The translations under genes and the position numbers were made by a program. The notes beneath the pieces were generated by a model, which searched no databases, was not told where the DNA came from, and saw only the letters and a program-made list of their open reading frames with translations. Positions 1-7,649 of a stretch of DNA of 23,901 nucleotides are shown here, piece after piece. Source of the stretch: JAWLFY01 sp964462125 (GTDB lineage Bacteria; Planctomycetota; Planctomycetia; Pirellulales; Pirellulaceae); assembly GCA_964462125.1 (NCBI GenBank), contig CAYWXT010000064.1, positions 1 through 23,901 of the forward strand, given 5' to 3'. The number at the start of each line of letters is the position of its first letter. The first letter of the stretch is position 1.

Positions 1-1147
1 CATCCGCCGACTCCCGTTGGTGCGCTGGCGGGGGACGCGCCGCACGCTGAGACGCATCGCGGATCAACGGGTGATGACGCCCCAAGTAGCGACGCAGCAG
101 CGGACGGGGATCCTCCAAACATTCGGTGACCATCGATTCCACCAGCTGAAGCTCCCTGGCGGTGAGGTAGATCCCTCGACGCGAACGAAGATCCAGCATC
201 GCGGTCACGACCTGAATCAGCAGCGACTCGCCGCCGCGGCGTAGCCCCAGCACGATGCCCGCGACGATCTTGACCAACTTCAGCGCCTGCCAGCTGTCGA
301 GCCACTGCGACTTGTTGGTCTTCAGCTCCTTGTCGCACTGCGGACAATCGTTGGGGTCCTCCCCGAGTGATGTGTCCTCCGCGCTCTCCTCACGATCCTC
401 GTCGTATTCTTCCCCCAGCAGCCGCGTCGCCGACCGGCACGCCCGCGGTGCCAGGCCGGCTTGATCGATTAGACGCTGACTCTTTTCCAATCTCACCGTG
501 CGGCCTTGGGAGCGAAACAGCGCCGAGTAACGGATCCGGGCCAAACGCGGGGGGAGGATGTGCTGGGCGAAGAGGTGGACGAACTCCGCCCCAGGGACCT
601 CGGCATACGCGGTCTCGTCGGTGGCGTAGTTTTTGAACCGATGCTTCACCATCCCGCCGATGTCGGAAATCATCCGCCCGTCACCGATCGGACCGCCCAT
701 CACGTAGGCGCCCAGATAGTTGATCACCGCCCCGATACGCTGACAGTGCGACGGCGGCTTCTGGACGTTGACCACCCAGTCCTTCGCGGCCACTTTCTCG
801 AGCACGTCCTCGCCCTCGTCCCACTCCAGGTTGCCCCGGCGAACCATCGACTTGAGTCGTCGCAGGTAGGTCTTGCGGAACTTGGCCGCCAGCACTTCGC
901 GGCTGATCACTTCGTCGTCCCCGGAGATCGGCACCCAACGATCCTCTTCCGGCGTCAGTCCCCCGGCGGTCATCACCACGTGGATGTGAACGTGCTTCCC
1001 CAACTGTTGGCCCCAGGTGTGCAGCACCTCGACCAACCCGACGTTACAGCCGTACTCCTCCTTCGCGATCCGCGTCAATACTTCACTGACGTAGCGGAAC
1101 TGAAACTCGGGCAGTGAGGGTTGTTGCAACGGCGGATCCGGAGCGAC
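1..1147 (-). pseudogene. IS91-family HUH transposase, N-terminally truncated, running off the left edge
   Basis: The minus strand is open from a TGA at 1148-1150 to the window edge, with no ATG near its 5' end. The translation carries the hallmark VLHTWGQQLGKHVHIHVVM near 1040-960; HIH is the HUH metal-binding pair. About 110 residues later comes YLGAYVMGGPIGDGRM, which fits the catalytic-tyrosine region of IS91-type transposases. Family members have a Cys-rich zinc-binding domain and about 130 residues before the HTWG motif. Only about 30 residues are present here, and no Cys cluster is visible upstream, so the N-terminus is lost. A CPQCDKEL pair lies near 340-320 and the C-terminus is outside the window. 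This copy is clearly divergent from the IS91 fragment at 21605-21900. Family assignment is solid; non-functionality is inferred from the missing start and N-terminal domain. Confidence 0.8.
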
Positions 1148-1193
1148 TCATTGGTGCGGTTTGATTCGATACTGCTTCGAACAGATAATAAAA

Positions 1194-1270
1194 CTGGCTC
1201 CCCTAGTATCTCCCGTATCGACAGAGACGTAAGCACCACTTGCGTTTCTGTCGGGGGAGAGGGGAGCCAG
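1194..1270. repeat. Imperfect 77-bp hairpin next to the truncated IS91 end
   Basis: The outer arms CTGGCTCCCCT (1194-1204) and AGGGGAGCCAG (1260-1270) are perfect 11-bp complements. Inside them CTCCC (1210-1214) pairs with GGGAG (1255-1259). CGACAGAGACG (1219-1229) pairs with CGTTTCTGTCG (1243-1253) with one G-U wobble, leaving a 13-nt loop. It lies 44 bp beyond the truncated transposase frame. It could be a small palindromic mobile repeat, a transposon end or a structured RNA. It has no U-tract, so it is not a classic terminator. Confidence 0.75.
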
Positions 1271-1435
1271 AATCAAAAGATGGCTGATTCGACGATTCTA
1301 CGAAACGTCGCGATTTGAAGGCGACCATGCAAACACGGGTCTCGAGCCGATGAATGGTGCTGCGCTTACCGAATCGATCTGTCTTGGTTCAGCTGAGCCG
1401 TAACAGAGCTAGGCTCACCCGGCCGGCAACCTCGC
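1271..1435. other. Intergenic spacer downstream of the RND pump gene
   Basis: I see no credible gene. Two short near-palindromes, GGTTCAGCTGAGCC (1387-1400) and GAGCTAGGCTC (1407-1417), lie just past the pump stop codon and could contribute to transcript termination, but there is no U-tract. Confidence 0.4.
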
Positions 1436-4400
1436 TCATTCCGACTCGGCCGAAAACACCCGCCCGACGTCGTTGAGGATCAGGTACAGACAGGGGACGA
1501 GCACGAGAATGATCGCGGTAGCGAACAGGATCCCGAAGCCGAGCGAAATCGCCATCGGGATGATGTACTGGGCCTGAAGTGAGTCTTCAAAGATCAGCGG
1601 CATGAGCCCGCCGAATGTGGTCAAGGTCGTCAACATGATCGGCCGAAACCGCCGGAGCCCGGCCTGCGAGATCGCCTCGAACGCCGAATGCTCGCCACGG
1701 CGTCGGTTCGCGTAGTCGATCATGATCAACGAGTCGTTGATCACCACGCCGGACAGCGCGATCACCCCCATCAAACTCACCAGCGACAGGTCATACCCCA
1801 GCACGATGTGCCCGAGGACCGCCCCGACGATCCCGAACGGGATCGCGACCAGCACGATCAGTGGCTGAACGTAGCCGCGAAATGCGATCGCCAGCAACGA
1901 ATAAATCACCGCCAACGCGAGCCCGAACGACCCCCATAGCGAAGCGGCGGCTTGCCTCATTTCCGCGTCGCTCCCTTCGAAGCTCCACGTGAGTCCTGGA
2001 AAGTCTTCGCGGAGCCGCGGCAACGCTTCGGACCGGAGCGCGTTGATCACCTGAGTCGTCGCTCGCTTCGGCTCGACGTCCATCGAGACGTTGATCACGC
2101 GACGGCCGTCACGACGGCTGATCCTCGAAAACGCCACCGTCTTCTCCACGTCGGCAACGTCAAGAAGTGGCACCTCCGCGCCGATCGGGGTGCGAATGAT
2201 CAAATCTTCCAAATGATGAATATCCTCACGCTGATCTTCCGGTAGCTTCACGCGGACTTCGATCTCGTTCGTACCACGCAATAAACGGAGCGCCAGTGAG
2301 CCGAAAAAGGCGCCGCGGAGCTGGTCGCCGAGGTCCTCGTCGGTCAATCCCAACGCGCGGCCCTCAGGACGAAGTCGAAAGTCGTATTGGGCCTTCCCCT
2401 TGTCGTTGTTGTCACTCACGTCGCGGGCGTTGGAGAAGCTTTGGGCCCGTTCGACAAACGCACTCGACGCCGTTTCAAGTACCCCGATATCGCTGTGGCT
2501 GAGATCGACGCTGATGTCCCTCCGATAGCCGCCCGGTCCGCTTTCGGCTTCAAACGTCACCTGATCCACGCCCGGCAGGTCACCGATTGAATCTCGCCAA
2601 AGCTCGATGACATCCTGCGCGGTCATGCCTCGTTGGTCGGGCGGCTTCAACACGATCTCGACGTCGATAAAGTCTTGTCCGCGGACGTTGGTCTTGATCC
2701 CCTCGGCGACCCGATACAGGTCGTGCTCTTCGAACATTCGCATGCTGGCTTGCGTGACCGCCTCGGCGATCTCGGCCGCCTGATCCTGCGTCGTGCCGAC
2801 CGGCATCCGCACGCCGGCTTCGACTTCATCGGCAGAAACCTCGGGCATCAATATCATGCCCATGTGCGAACTGGTGGCGTAACCTCCCACGACCAGAAAC
2901 AGGGCCAACGCCGTGCAGGCCGTGATATATCGCAGCCGCAGGCAGAGCACGAGAACCGGGCGGTAGACGATTTCGACGAGACGATTGAACGCCCGACTGA
3001 ACACCTGCTGGCCCTCATGAAGCTGAGCGCCGAGACCGTGCGAACGACGCCCCGCGGCCCGCGCATGTGCCAAATGCGCTGGAAGAATGAACAGCGACTC
3101 GACCAACGACAGCGAGAGCACGATGATCACGACGACCGGCAACGGCCCCCAGAATTTCCCGGTTTCGCCCGGGATGAACAGCAACGGCACGAACGCGACG
3201 ATGTTGGTCAGGATGCTGAACGTGACCGGCCCGGCGACCTCCCGAGTCCCCTCGATCGCCGCGACCTCGTTGTCATCCTCCGTCTGACGCTTCTCGTACA
3301 CGTTCTCACCGACCACCACCGCGTCGTCGACGACGATCCCCAACACCACCAAAAAGCCGAACAGCGAGATCATGTTGACGCTGACCCCGGCCACCGGCAT
3401 CAGGAGCAGCCCGCCGACGAACGAGACTGTCATCCCGGTCATCACCCAGAACGCCAGCCGGAACTCCAGAAACAACGCCAGAATCAGCAGCACGATGCCC
3501 ACCGCCATCGCTGCGTTTTTGGTCACGAGTTGAAGCCGGCGGCGAAACTCTTCGGCGTTGTTTCGATCGACCCGCCACTCGACCCCGGGTGGCAACGCGG
3601 ACTCGAAGTCGGCCATGACCTGCTCGACGGCTTCGGCGATATCGCCGGGCGACTGTGATCCGACGCGAAAAATGTCGAGTTCGACCGAGGGCGTTTGACT
3701 GAACTGCGAGTGGAACCCGACCTCTTCGAACCCGTCGCGAATCGTCGCGATATCACCCAGCGTGACGGCCGGCCCCTCGCGACCGCTCACGATCTGGATA
3801 CCGGCAAACTCCTCGGCAAACTGCTTCCTCGCCTTGACACGCAGTAAGATCTCGCCGGAGGTGGTTTGCAGCGAACCGGCTGCGACGTCCTGGCTGGAGC
3901 TTCGGATGATCTCCGCGACGTCCGAGAGCGTCAGCCCGTAGGAGCGAAGCCGCTGACGCGGGATCTCCACGTGGGTGACGTACTCGGGAACCCTTCTCAA
4001 CTCGACCTGAGTGATCTGATCGTTGGCCTGCAACTGGTCCCGCAACTGCTCGGCGAGCTTGCGAAGCGTCCACACGTCGACCGGCCCGTAGATCACCAGC
4101 TGCATCGCTTCCCGACGCTCGGACTGCAGACGGACTTCGGGCTGGTCGATCTGATCCGGGAAGGTACGGATCCGATTAACCGCCTGATCGATGTCCTGAA
4201 AAACCTTCATCCGCGGGTAGCCGGCGACGATCTCGATCAAGGCTTCGCCACGGCCTTCCCGCGCCTCGCTGGTGATCTCGCGAATCCCCTCGACGCCCCG
4301 CACCGCCTCTTCGATCGGACTCAGAATTCCTTGCTCCACTTCCTCGGGCGCGGCGCCCGGATAGCCGACGGTGACTTCGACGACGTCGAGCTGGAATTGC

Positions 4401-4546
4401 GGAAAGACCTCCTTCTGAATCGCGAACGCCGACCATAGCCCCCCGCCGAGCAACAGGAACATCAACAGGTTGGCCGCGATCGAGTTCCGCGCCATCCAAG
4501 CGATGGGCCCACGCCCCGGTCCGAAACGTTCGCGATGATCGGTCAA
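1436..4546 (-). CDS. RND efflux pump inner-membrane transporter (AcrB/HAE1-like)
   Basis: This 1036-residue protein has the normal length and architecture of an RND pump. There is a first TM helix at about 25-43, a periplasmic porter region, a TM cluster at about 340-490, a second periplasmic half, and a C-terminal TM cluster. GIVVDDAVVVGENV places the proton-relay pair at D407/D408, matching the AcrB numbering. In the segment SGVVINDSLIMIDYAN the position of AcrB K940 is Ile936, as in a common divergent subgroup of the superfamily. The start is TTG at 4546-4544: it overlaps the adaptor stop as TTGA and has GGGGAG about 9 nt upstream. It is the last gene of the operon after the outer-membrane factor and adaptor. 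It would export hydrophobic or amphiphilic compounds using the proton gradient; the substrate cannot be read from sequence. Confidence 0.93.
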   Translation of the reverse strand: MTDHRERFGPGRGPIAWMARNSIAANLLMFLLLGGGLWSAFAIQKEVFPQFQLDVVEVTVGYPGAAPEEVEQGILSPIEEAVRGVEGIREITSEAREGRGEALIEIVAGYPRMKVFQDIDQAVNRIRTFPDQIDQPEVRLQSERREAMQLVIYGPVDVWTLRKLAEQLRDQLQANDQITQVELRRVPEYVTHVEIPRQRLRSYGLTLSDVAEIIRSSSQDVAAGSLQTTSGEILLRVKARKQFAEEFAGIQIVSGREGPAVTLGDIATIRDGFEEVGFHSQFSQTPSVELDIFRVGSQSPGDIAEAVEQVMADFESALPPGVEWRVDRNNAEEFRRRLQLVTKNAAMAVGIVLLILALFLEFRLAFWVMTGMTVSFVGGLLLMPVAGVSVNMISLFGFLVVLGIVVDDAVVVGENVYEKRQTEDDNEVAAIEGTREVAGPVTFSILTNIVAFVPLLFIPGETGKFWGPLPVVVIIVLSLSLVESLFILPAHLAHARAAGRRSHGLGAQLHEGQQVFSRAFNRLVEIVYRPVLVLCLRLRYITACTALALFLVVGGYATSSHMGMILMPEVSADEVEAGVRMPVGTTQDQAAEIAEAVTQASMRMFEEHDLYRVAEGIKTNVRGQDFIDVEIVLKPPDQRGMTAQDVIELWRDSIGDLPGVDQVTFEAESGPGGYRRDISVDLSHSDIGVLETASSAFVERAQSFSNARDVSDNNDKGKAQYDFRLRPEGRALGLTDEDLGDQLRGAFFGSLALRLLRGTNEIEVRVKLPEDQREDIHHLEDLIIRTPIGAEVPLLDVADVEKTVAFSRISRRDGRRVINVSMDVEPKRATTQVINALRSEALPRLREDFPGLTWSFEGSDAEMRQAAASLWGSFGLALAVIYSLLAIAFRGYVQPLIVLVAIPFGIVGAVLGHIVLGYDLSLVSLMGVIALSGVVINDSLIMIDYANRRRGEHSAFEAISQAGLRRFRPIMLTTLTTFGGLMPLIFEDSLQAQYIIPMAISLGFGILFATAIILVLVPCLYLILNDVGRVFSAESE

Positions 4547-5772
4547 CCCGCCGTCTCCCCGGTGCTCGGGCCCGTTTCGGACGCGTCACTCGCCTTCCGC
4601 AAACCGATACCTTCGGCGACCGTCGACAGCGTCGTGGTCACCACGTCGTCACCGTGGTCCAACCCGTCCCGGACGTATGCGTGCTCGGCGTCGCGATAGA
4701 TCACTTCGGTATCCCGGATCTCCAGCTTGCCATCTTTCATCACCCAAACCGTGTCCTGTTCGCGGACGTAATCGCGACGGAGACGCACCACGTCGTGGAT
4801 CGGTTTTCCCTCGATCTCGGTCTCGATCAGGGTCCCGAGAATCAGCGGCGGCGCGTCGGTCTCACGCCCGAGCGGATCGGGCACGGTGATCAGGACGCGG
4901 GCCAGACGGCTCTGCTCGTCAAGTGTCCCGATCATCTCCGCGACCCGCGCCGATCGCTCGGCGTCCGGCCCCCACACGTCCGAGTTCCGCAACGTGACCG
5001 GCGACCCCTCACCCTCCGAATCGGGAAACCGCACCCACCGCAAGCCGCGGACGGGAACGGAGGCCATCACCCAATACTCGTCGATCCCGACGAGCCGAGC
5101 CACCTCGTCGCCGGGGCCGACCTGGGATCCCACGTTGACCGAACGGGAAAGGACTTGGGCATCGAACGGCGCGATGACACGCGATCGATCGAGGTCGAGC
5201 TGGGCTCGCTCCACGGCCGCCTCAGCCGCGCTGACTTCGGCCCGGATCGAAGCGAACTGCGGCCGACGCAACACCAACGCGCGGTTCGTCGCATCGATCG
5301 CCCCTTCCAACAGCTCCAGCTCTTTCTTCGCAAGGCTCTGTCGGCCCTCTTCGATCTCCAGCGACGCCTTCGCTTGCTCCAACTCGCTCTCGCTGATCGA
5401 CAAGGCGTTCTCAAAGTCGGCCGGATCGATGCGGAACAGCAAGTCCTCCTCGCTGACCATCCCGCCGGGGACGAATCCCGGCGACAGTTCGGTCACCTGT
5501 CCGCTGACGCGAGGACTGAGAACGATGTCCCGGGCCGGTTCGACCGTACCGAGCACGACCAAGCGTGGGGAGTAAGTGTCACGCTCAACCGTCACCGTTT
5601 CGACCAACGCCGCTGACTTCCGCGTCGCTTTGATCGATTGGGCGGTCGGCTCCGTCCGGTTGATCACCACGATCGCGGCCGCCGACGCGGCGAGAATCGC
5701 CAAGCACACGATCACCGATCCGATCACGCGAAGCCAACGCCATCTCGATCGCTTCGTCGGGACATCACTCAT
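4543..5772 (-). CDS. RND efflux periplasmic adaptor (membrane fusion protein)
   Basis: I take the start at ATG 5772, giving 409 residues, rather than the upstream in-frame start at 5988. The extra 72 residues lie inside the preceding outer-membrane-factor gene and have no family resemblance. The N-terminus has a basic stretch and one TM or signal anchor at about 13-37. A lipoyl/barrel-sandwich half follows (LSPRVSGQVTEL). A long Glu/Ala/Leu-rich alpha-hairpin runs over about 125-205, and the second lipoyl half is RSRVIAPFDAQVLSR. A beta-barrel and a membrane-proximal domain containing VVRLRRDYVREQ complete the protein. It bridges pump and outer-membrane channel. Its start overlaps the upstream stop by 8 bp and its stop overlaps the pump start, so the three genes are probably translationally coupled. 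Confidence 0.92.
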   Translation of the reverse strand: MSDVPTKRSRWRWLRVIGSVIVCLAILAASAAAIVVINRTEPTAQSIKATRKSAALVETVTVERDTYSPRLVVLGTVEPARDIVLSPRVSGQVTELSPGFVPGGMVSEEDLLFRIDPADFENALSISESELEQAKASLEIEEGRQSLAKKELELLEGAIDATNRALVLRRPQFASIRAEVSAAEAAVERAQLDLDRSRVIAPFDAQVLSRSVNVGSQVGPGDEVARLVGIDEYWVMASVPVRGLRWVRFPDSEGEGSPVTLRNSDVWGPDAERSARVAEMIGTLDEQSRLARVLITVPDPLGRETDAPPLILGTLIETEIEGKPIHDVVRLRRDYVREQDTVWVMKDGKLEIRDTEVIYRDAEHAYVRDGLDHGDDVVTTTLSTVAEGIGLRKASDASETGPSTGETAG

Positions 5773-7411
5773 CGAAGACGATCTCTTGAAGGACCTCCTC
5801 GACGACAGAAATTCCGTCACCGTCAGGAAGCGTGTCCGATGCGGAGAGGTCTTCGGGCAAATCGGTCGCGACGGGGGGATCGACACTGTCGATCGAAGGC
5901 AACCCTTCCGGTGCAACCTCCTGCTCGGGGGCCTCGATCTCTTCTGGCACGGGGAGTCCCACGGGTAAACTTTCCGGTCGAGGTTCAAAATCGCCGGCCA
6001 GCGCCAAATACAAGGCGATCCGGATCTGGATTAATTCTAATCGCGCGGACAACGTCTCGCGCTGCAGCCGTTGTTCGGCCGTGATCGCGGTCAAGACCGA
6101 GAGGTAATCGGTGTCCCCGATCAGGTATTGCTCCCGTAATTGCTCCGACGCCTGCTTGGCGAGCTTCCCCTGTTCGCGAAGATGCCCGAGCCGTTCACGT
6201 TGATTCCGCTCGCGGGCCAAACTGTCCTCGACCTCGCGAAAGGCGTTCAGCATCGTCTGGCCGTATTCGTTGAACCGCACAAAGAGCACTGCGGCGGTGC
6301 GGTCCACTTCGGCGCGACGTTGGCCCCCGTCGAACAGCGGCGCGATCAACTGACCGCCGATCGACAGGAACCAATCGCGAAAAAGGTTTTCCGGACTCTC
6401 GGCGACGTTCAGGATCGATCCGGTCAGGCTGATGCGGGGGTATTGTGCGGTCACCGCTGACGCCAAGTCGCGATCAGCAGCCCTGAAAGCGAGATAGTCG
6501 CGGCGAACGTCGGGTCGGCGGTTCAGCAACTCCGACGGCAACCCGGTCTCCGGCAGCGGCGGCAGCGGCGGCAGCTCGGCCCCCGGTTCGTAGCTGGCGG
6601 TCTGCGGCAGTTGCCCCAACAGCACCGCCAACTGATGCTCCAAAACTTCGATTCGCGATTGGACGACCACCGCTTGCTCCAACGTCGACTCGACCAGTTG
6701 CTCCTGCCGGAGCACGTCGGCGAGACGAATCCGCCCGCGGCGGAAGCGGGCGTCTTGGGCCTCCAGCCCGGTTCGGTTCGCTTCGATTTGCTCCTCGATC
6801 AGGTCGACCTGGGCGTGGGCCTCGATCAGGGAGAACCAAGTGCGGGCGACCTCCGCGGATAACGTCAGCGCCACGGCGTGGTAGTCCGCATCGGTCGCTT
6901 CCGCCCGCAGCCGCTCGGCGTCGACCCGAGATTCGATTTGGCCCCAAAGGTCCACTTGGTACGCCGTATCGAAGCCCAGCACCGTGGAGGTGACGTCCTC
7001 CCCTGGGCCGAAGCCGCTTTGGATTTCCACCACGCCGTCGATGTCGGGCCACAGGTCGGACGCCTCCCGCCGCACCAACGCGCGCGAGGCGTTCAGCCGC
7101 TGCAGGGCGGCGGCAAGCGTGAAACTGCCGTCGAGCGCCTGATCGACCTGGGCATTGAGCGCGGGGTCGTCGAACGCTGTCCACCAGCGATCGGGAACCT
7201 CCAACTCTCCGCTGGCAGAGAACGGGTCCGGCGTTCGGCTCGGGAAGGTCCCGGGTAGGTTCCGACTGGCGCATCCCACAACGGCCAAAAGCAGCAACGC
7301 CCAATGCCACCTCGGCCGCCTGGGCCACGTCGGCCGCCTGGGCCACCTAAGACGTCCGGGCCACCTGGGGCACCTGAGGCGTCGAGGCCGGATCGGTTCA
7401 TACATACCCAT
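5765..7411 (-). CDS. Outer-membrane efflux factor (TolC/OprM-like lipoprotein)
   Basis: This 548-residue protein is the first gene of the tripartite pump operon. A hydrophobic stretch ends in LAVVGC, a lipobox with Cys47, so the mature protein is likely lipid-anchored. The body has the two repeated OEP coiled-coil/strand halves. Markers include VDLWGQIESRVDAERLRAEA, LLNRRPDVRRDYLAFRAAD and a closing AITAEQRLQRETLSARLELI segment. Two features are odd. The 46 residues before the Cys are long and rich in R-W-P hexapeptide repeats, encoded by an 18-bp tandem repeat at 7313-7366. There is also a C-terminal acidic, proline-rich tail of about 75 residues. The ATG at 7411 has no strong Shine-Dalgarno; a second ATG is two codons in. 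No Met lies closer to the hydrophobic core, so the long n-region appears to be translated unless a non-ATG start is used. Confidence 0.92.
   Translation of the reverse strand: MGMYEPIRPRRLRCPRWPGRLRWPRRPTWPRRPRWHWALLLLAVVGCASRNLPGTFPSRTPDPFSASGELEVPDRWWTAFDDPALNAQVDQALDGSFTLAAALQRLNASRALVRREASDLWPDIDGVVEIQSGFGPGEDVTSTVLGFDTAYQVDLWGQIESRVDAERLRAEATDADYHAVALTLSAEVARTWFSLIEAHAQVDLIEEQIEANRTGLEAQDARFRRGRIRLADVLRQEQLVESTLEQAVVVQSRIEVLEHQLAVLLGQLPQTASYEPGAELPPLPPLPETGLPSELLNRRPDVRRDYLAFRAADRDLASAVTAQYPRISLTGSILNVAESPENLFRDWFLSIGGQLIAPLFDGGQRRAEVDRTAAVLFVRFNEYGQTMLNAFREVEDSLARERNQRERLGHLREQGKLAKQASEQLREQYLIGDTDYLSVLTAITAEQRLQRETLSARLELIQIRIALYLALAGDFEPRPESLPVGLPVPEEIEAPEQEVAPEGLPSIDSVDPPVATDLPEDLSASDTLPDGDGISVVEEVLQEIVFDE
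7313..7366. repeat. 18-bp tandem repeat, about three units, encoding R-W-P hexapeptides
   Basis: TCGGCCGCCTGGGCCACG (7313-7330) is followed directly by the same unit with one change (7331-7348), then by a diverged third unit (7349-7366). On the minus strand the units encode RWPGRL/RWPRRP/TWPRRP within the pre-lipobox region of the outer-membrane factor. The 18-bp period keeps the reading frame, so copy number can vary without frameshift. Confidence 0.8.
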
Positions 7412-7649
7412 GGCACCCGATCTACCCTTTGCGATCGGGTGAACTCAAGGTCAATGGTCACGGCGCCGCGGCGAACGAACGGGTCTCGCATCGTCCGACT
7501 CAAAGACGCTGGTCCCGACACGGTTGTCTCGCTTTTTTTGCCGCACATCCCAGCCGGCGATCCGATATAATCGTCGGCCACCGGGTCATTTTCGTCCGTG
7601 GCCGGAGGGCGGCATTTGAGGATCGATCTGCGGCGGGAGACGGCTGCTG
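7412..7649. promoter_or_regulatory. Divergent promoter region between the efflux operon and the PH-repeat gene
   Basis: This 238-bp spacer lies between two divergently transcribed genes, so it must carry both 5' regions. Short ORFs on both strands here show no family resemblance. I could not identify convincing -35/-10 boxes. A GGGAG Shine-Dalgarno-like site lies about 11 nt before the GTG start at 7650. Confidence 0.45.

Noticed and set aside
1121..1318. 65-codon ORF across the left hairpin
   Set aside because: It reads straight through the palindrome, has no ribosome site and shows no coding character.
2633..3658. 341-codon plus-strand ORF within the RND pump gene
   Set aside because: It is antisense to a clearly coding pump sequence, and its H/D/R/Q-rich translation is the usual shadow of a GC-rich gene.
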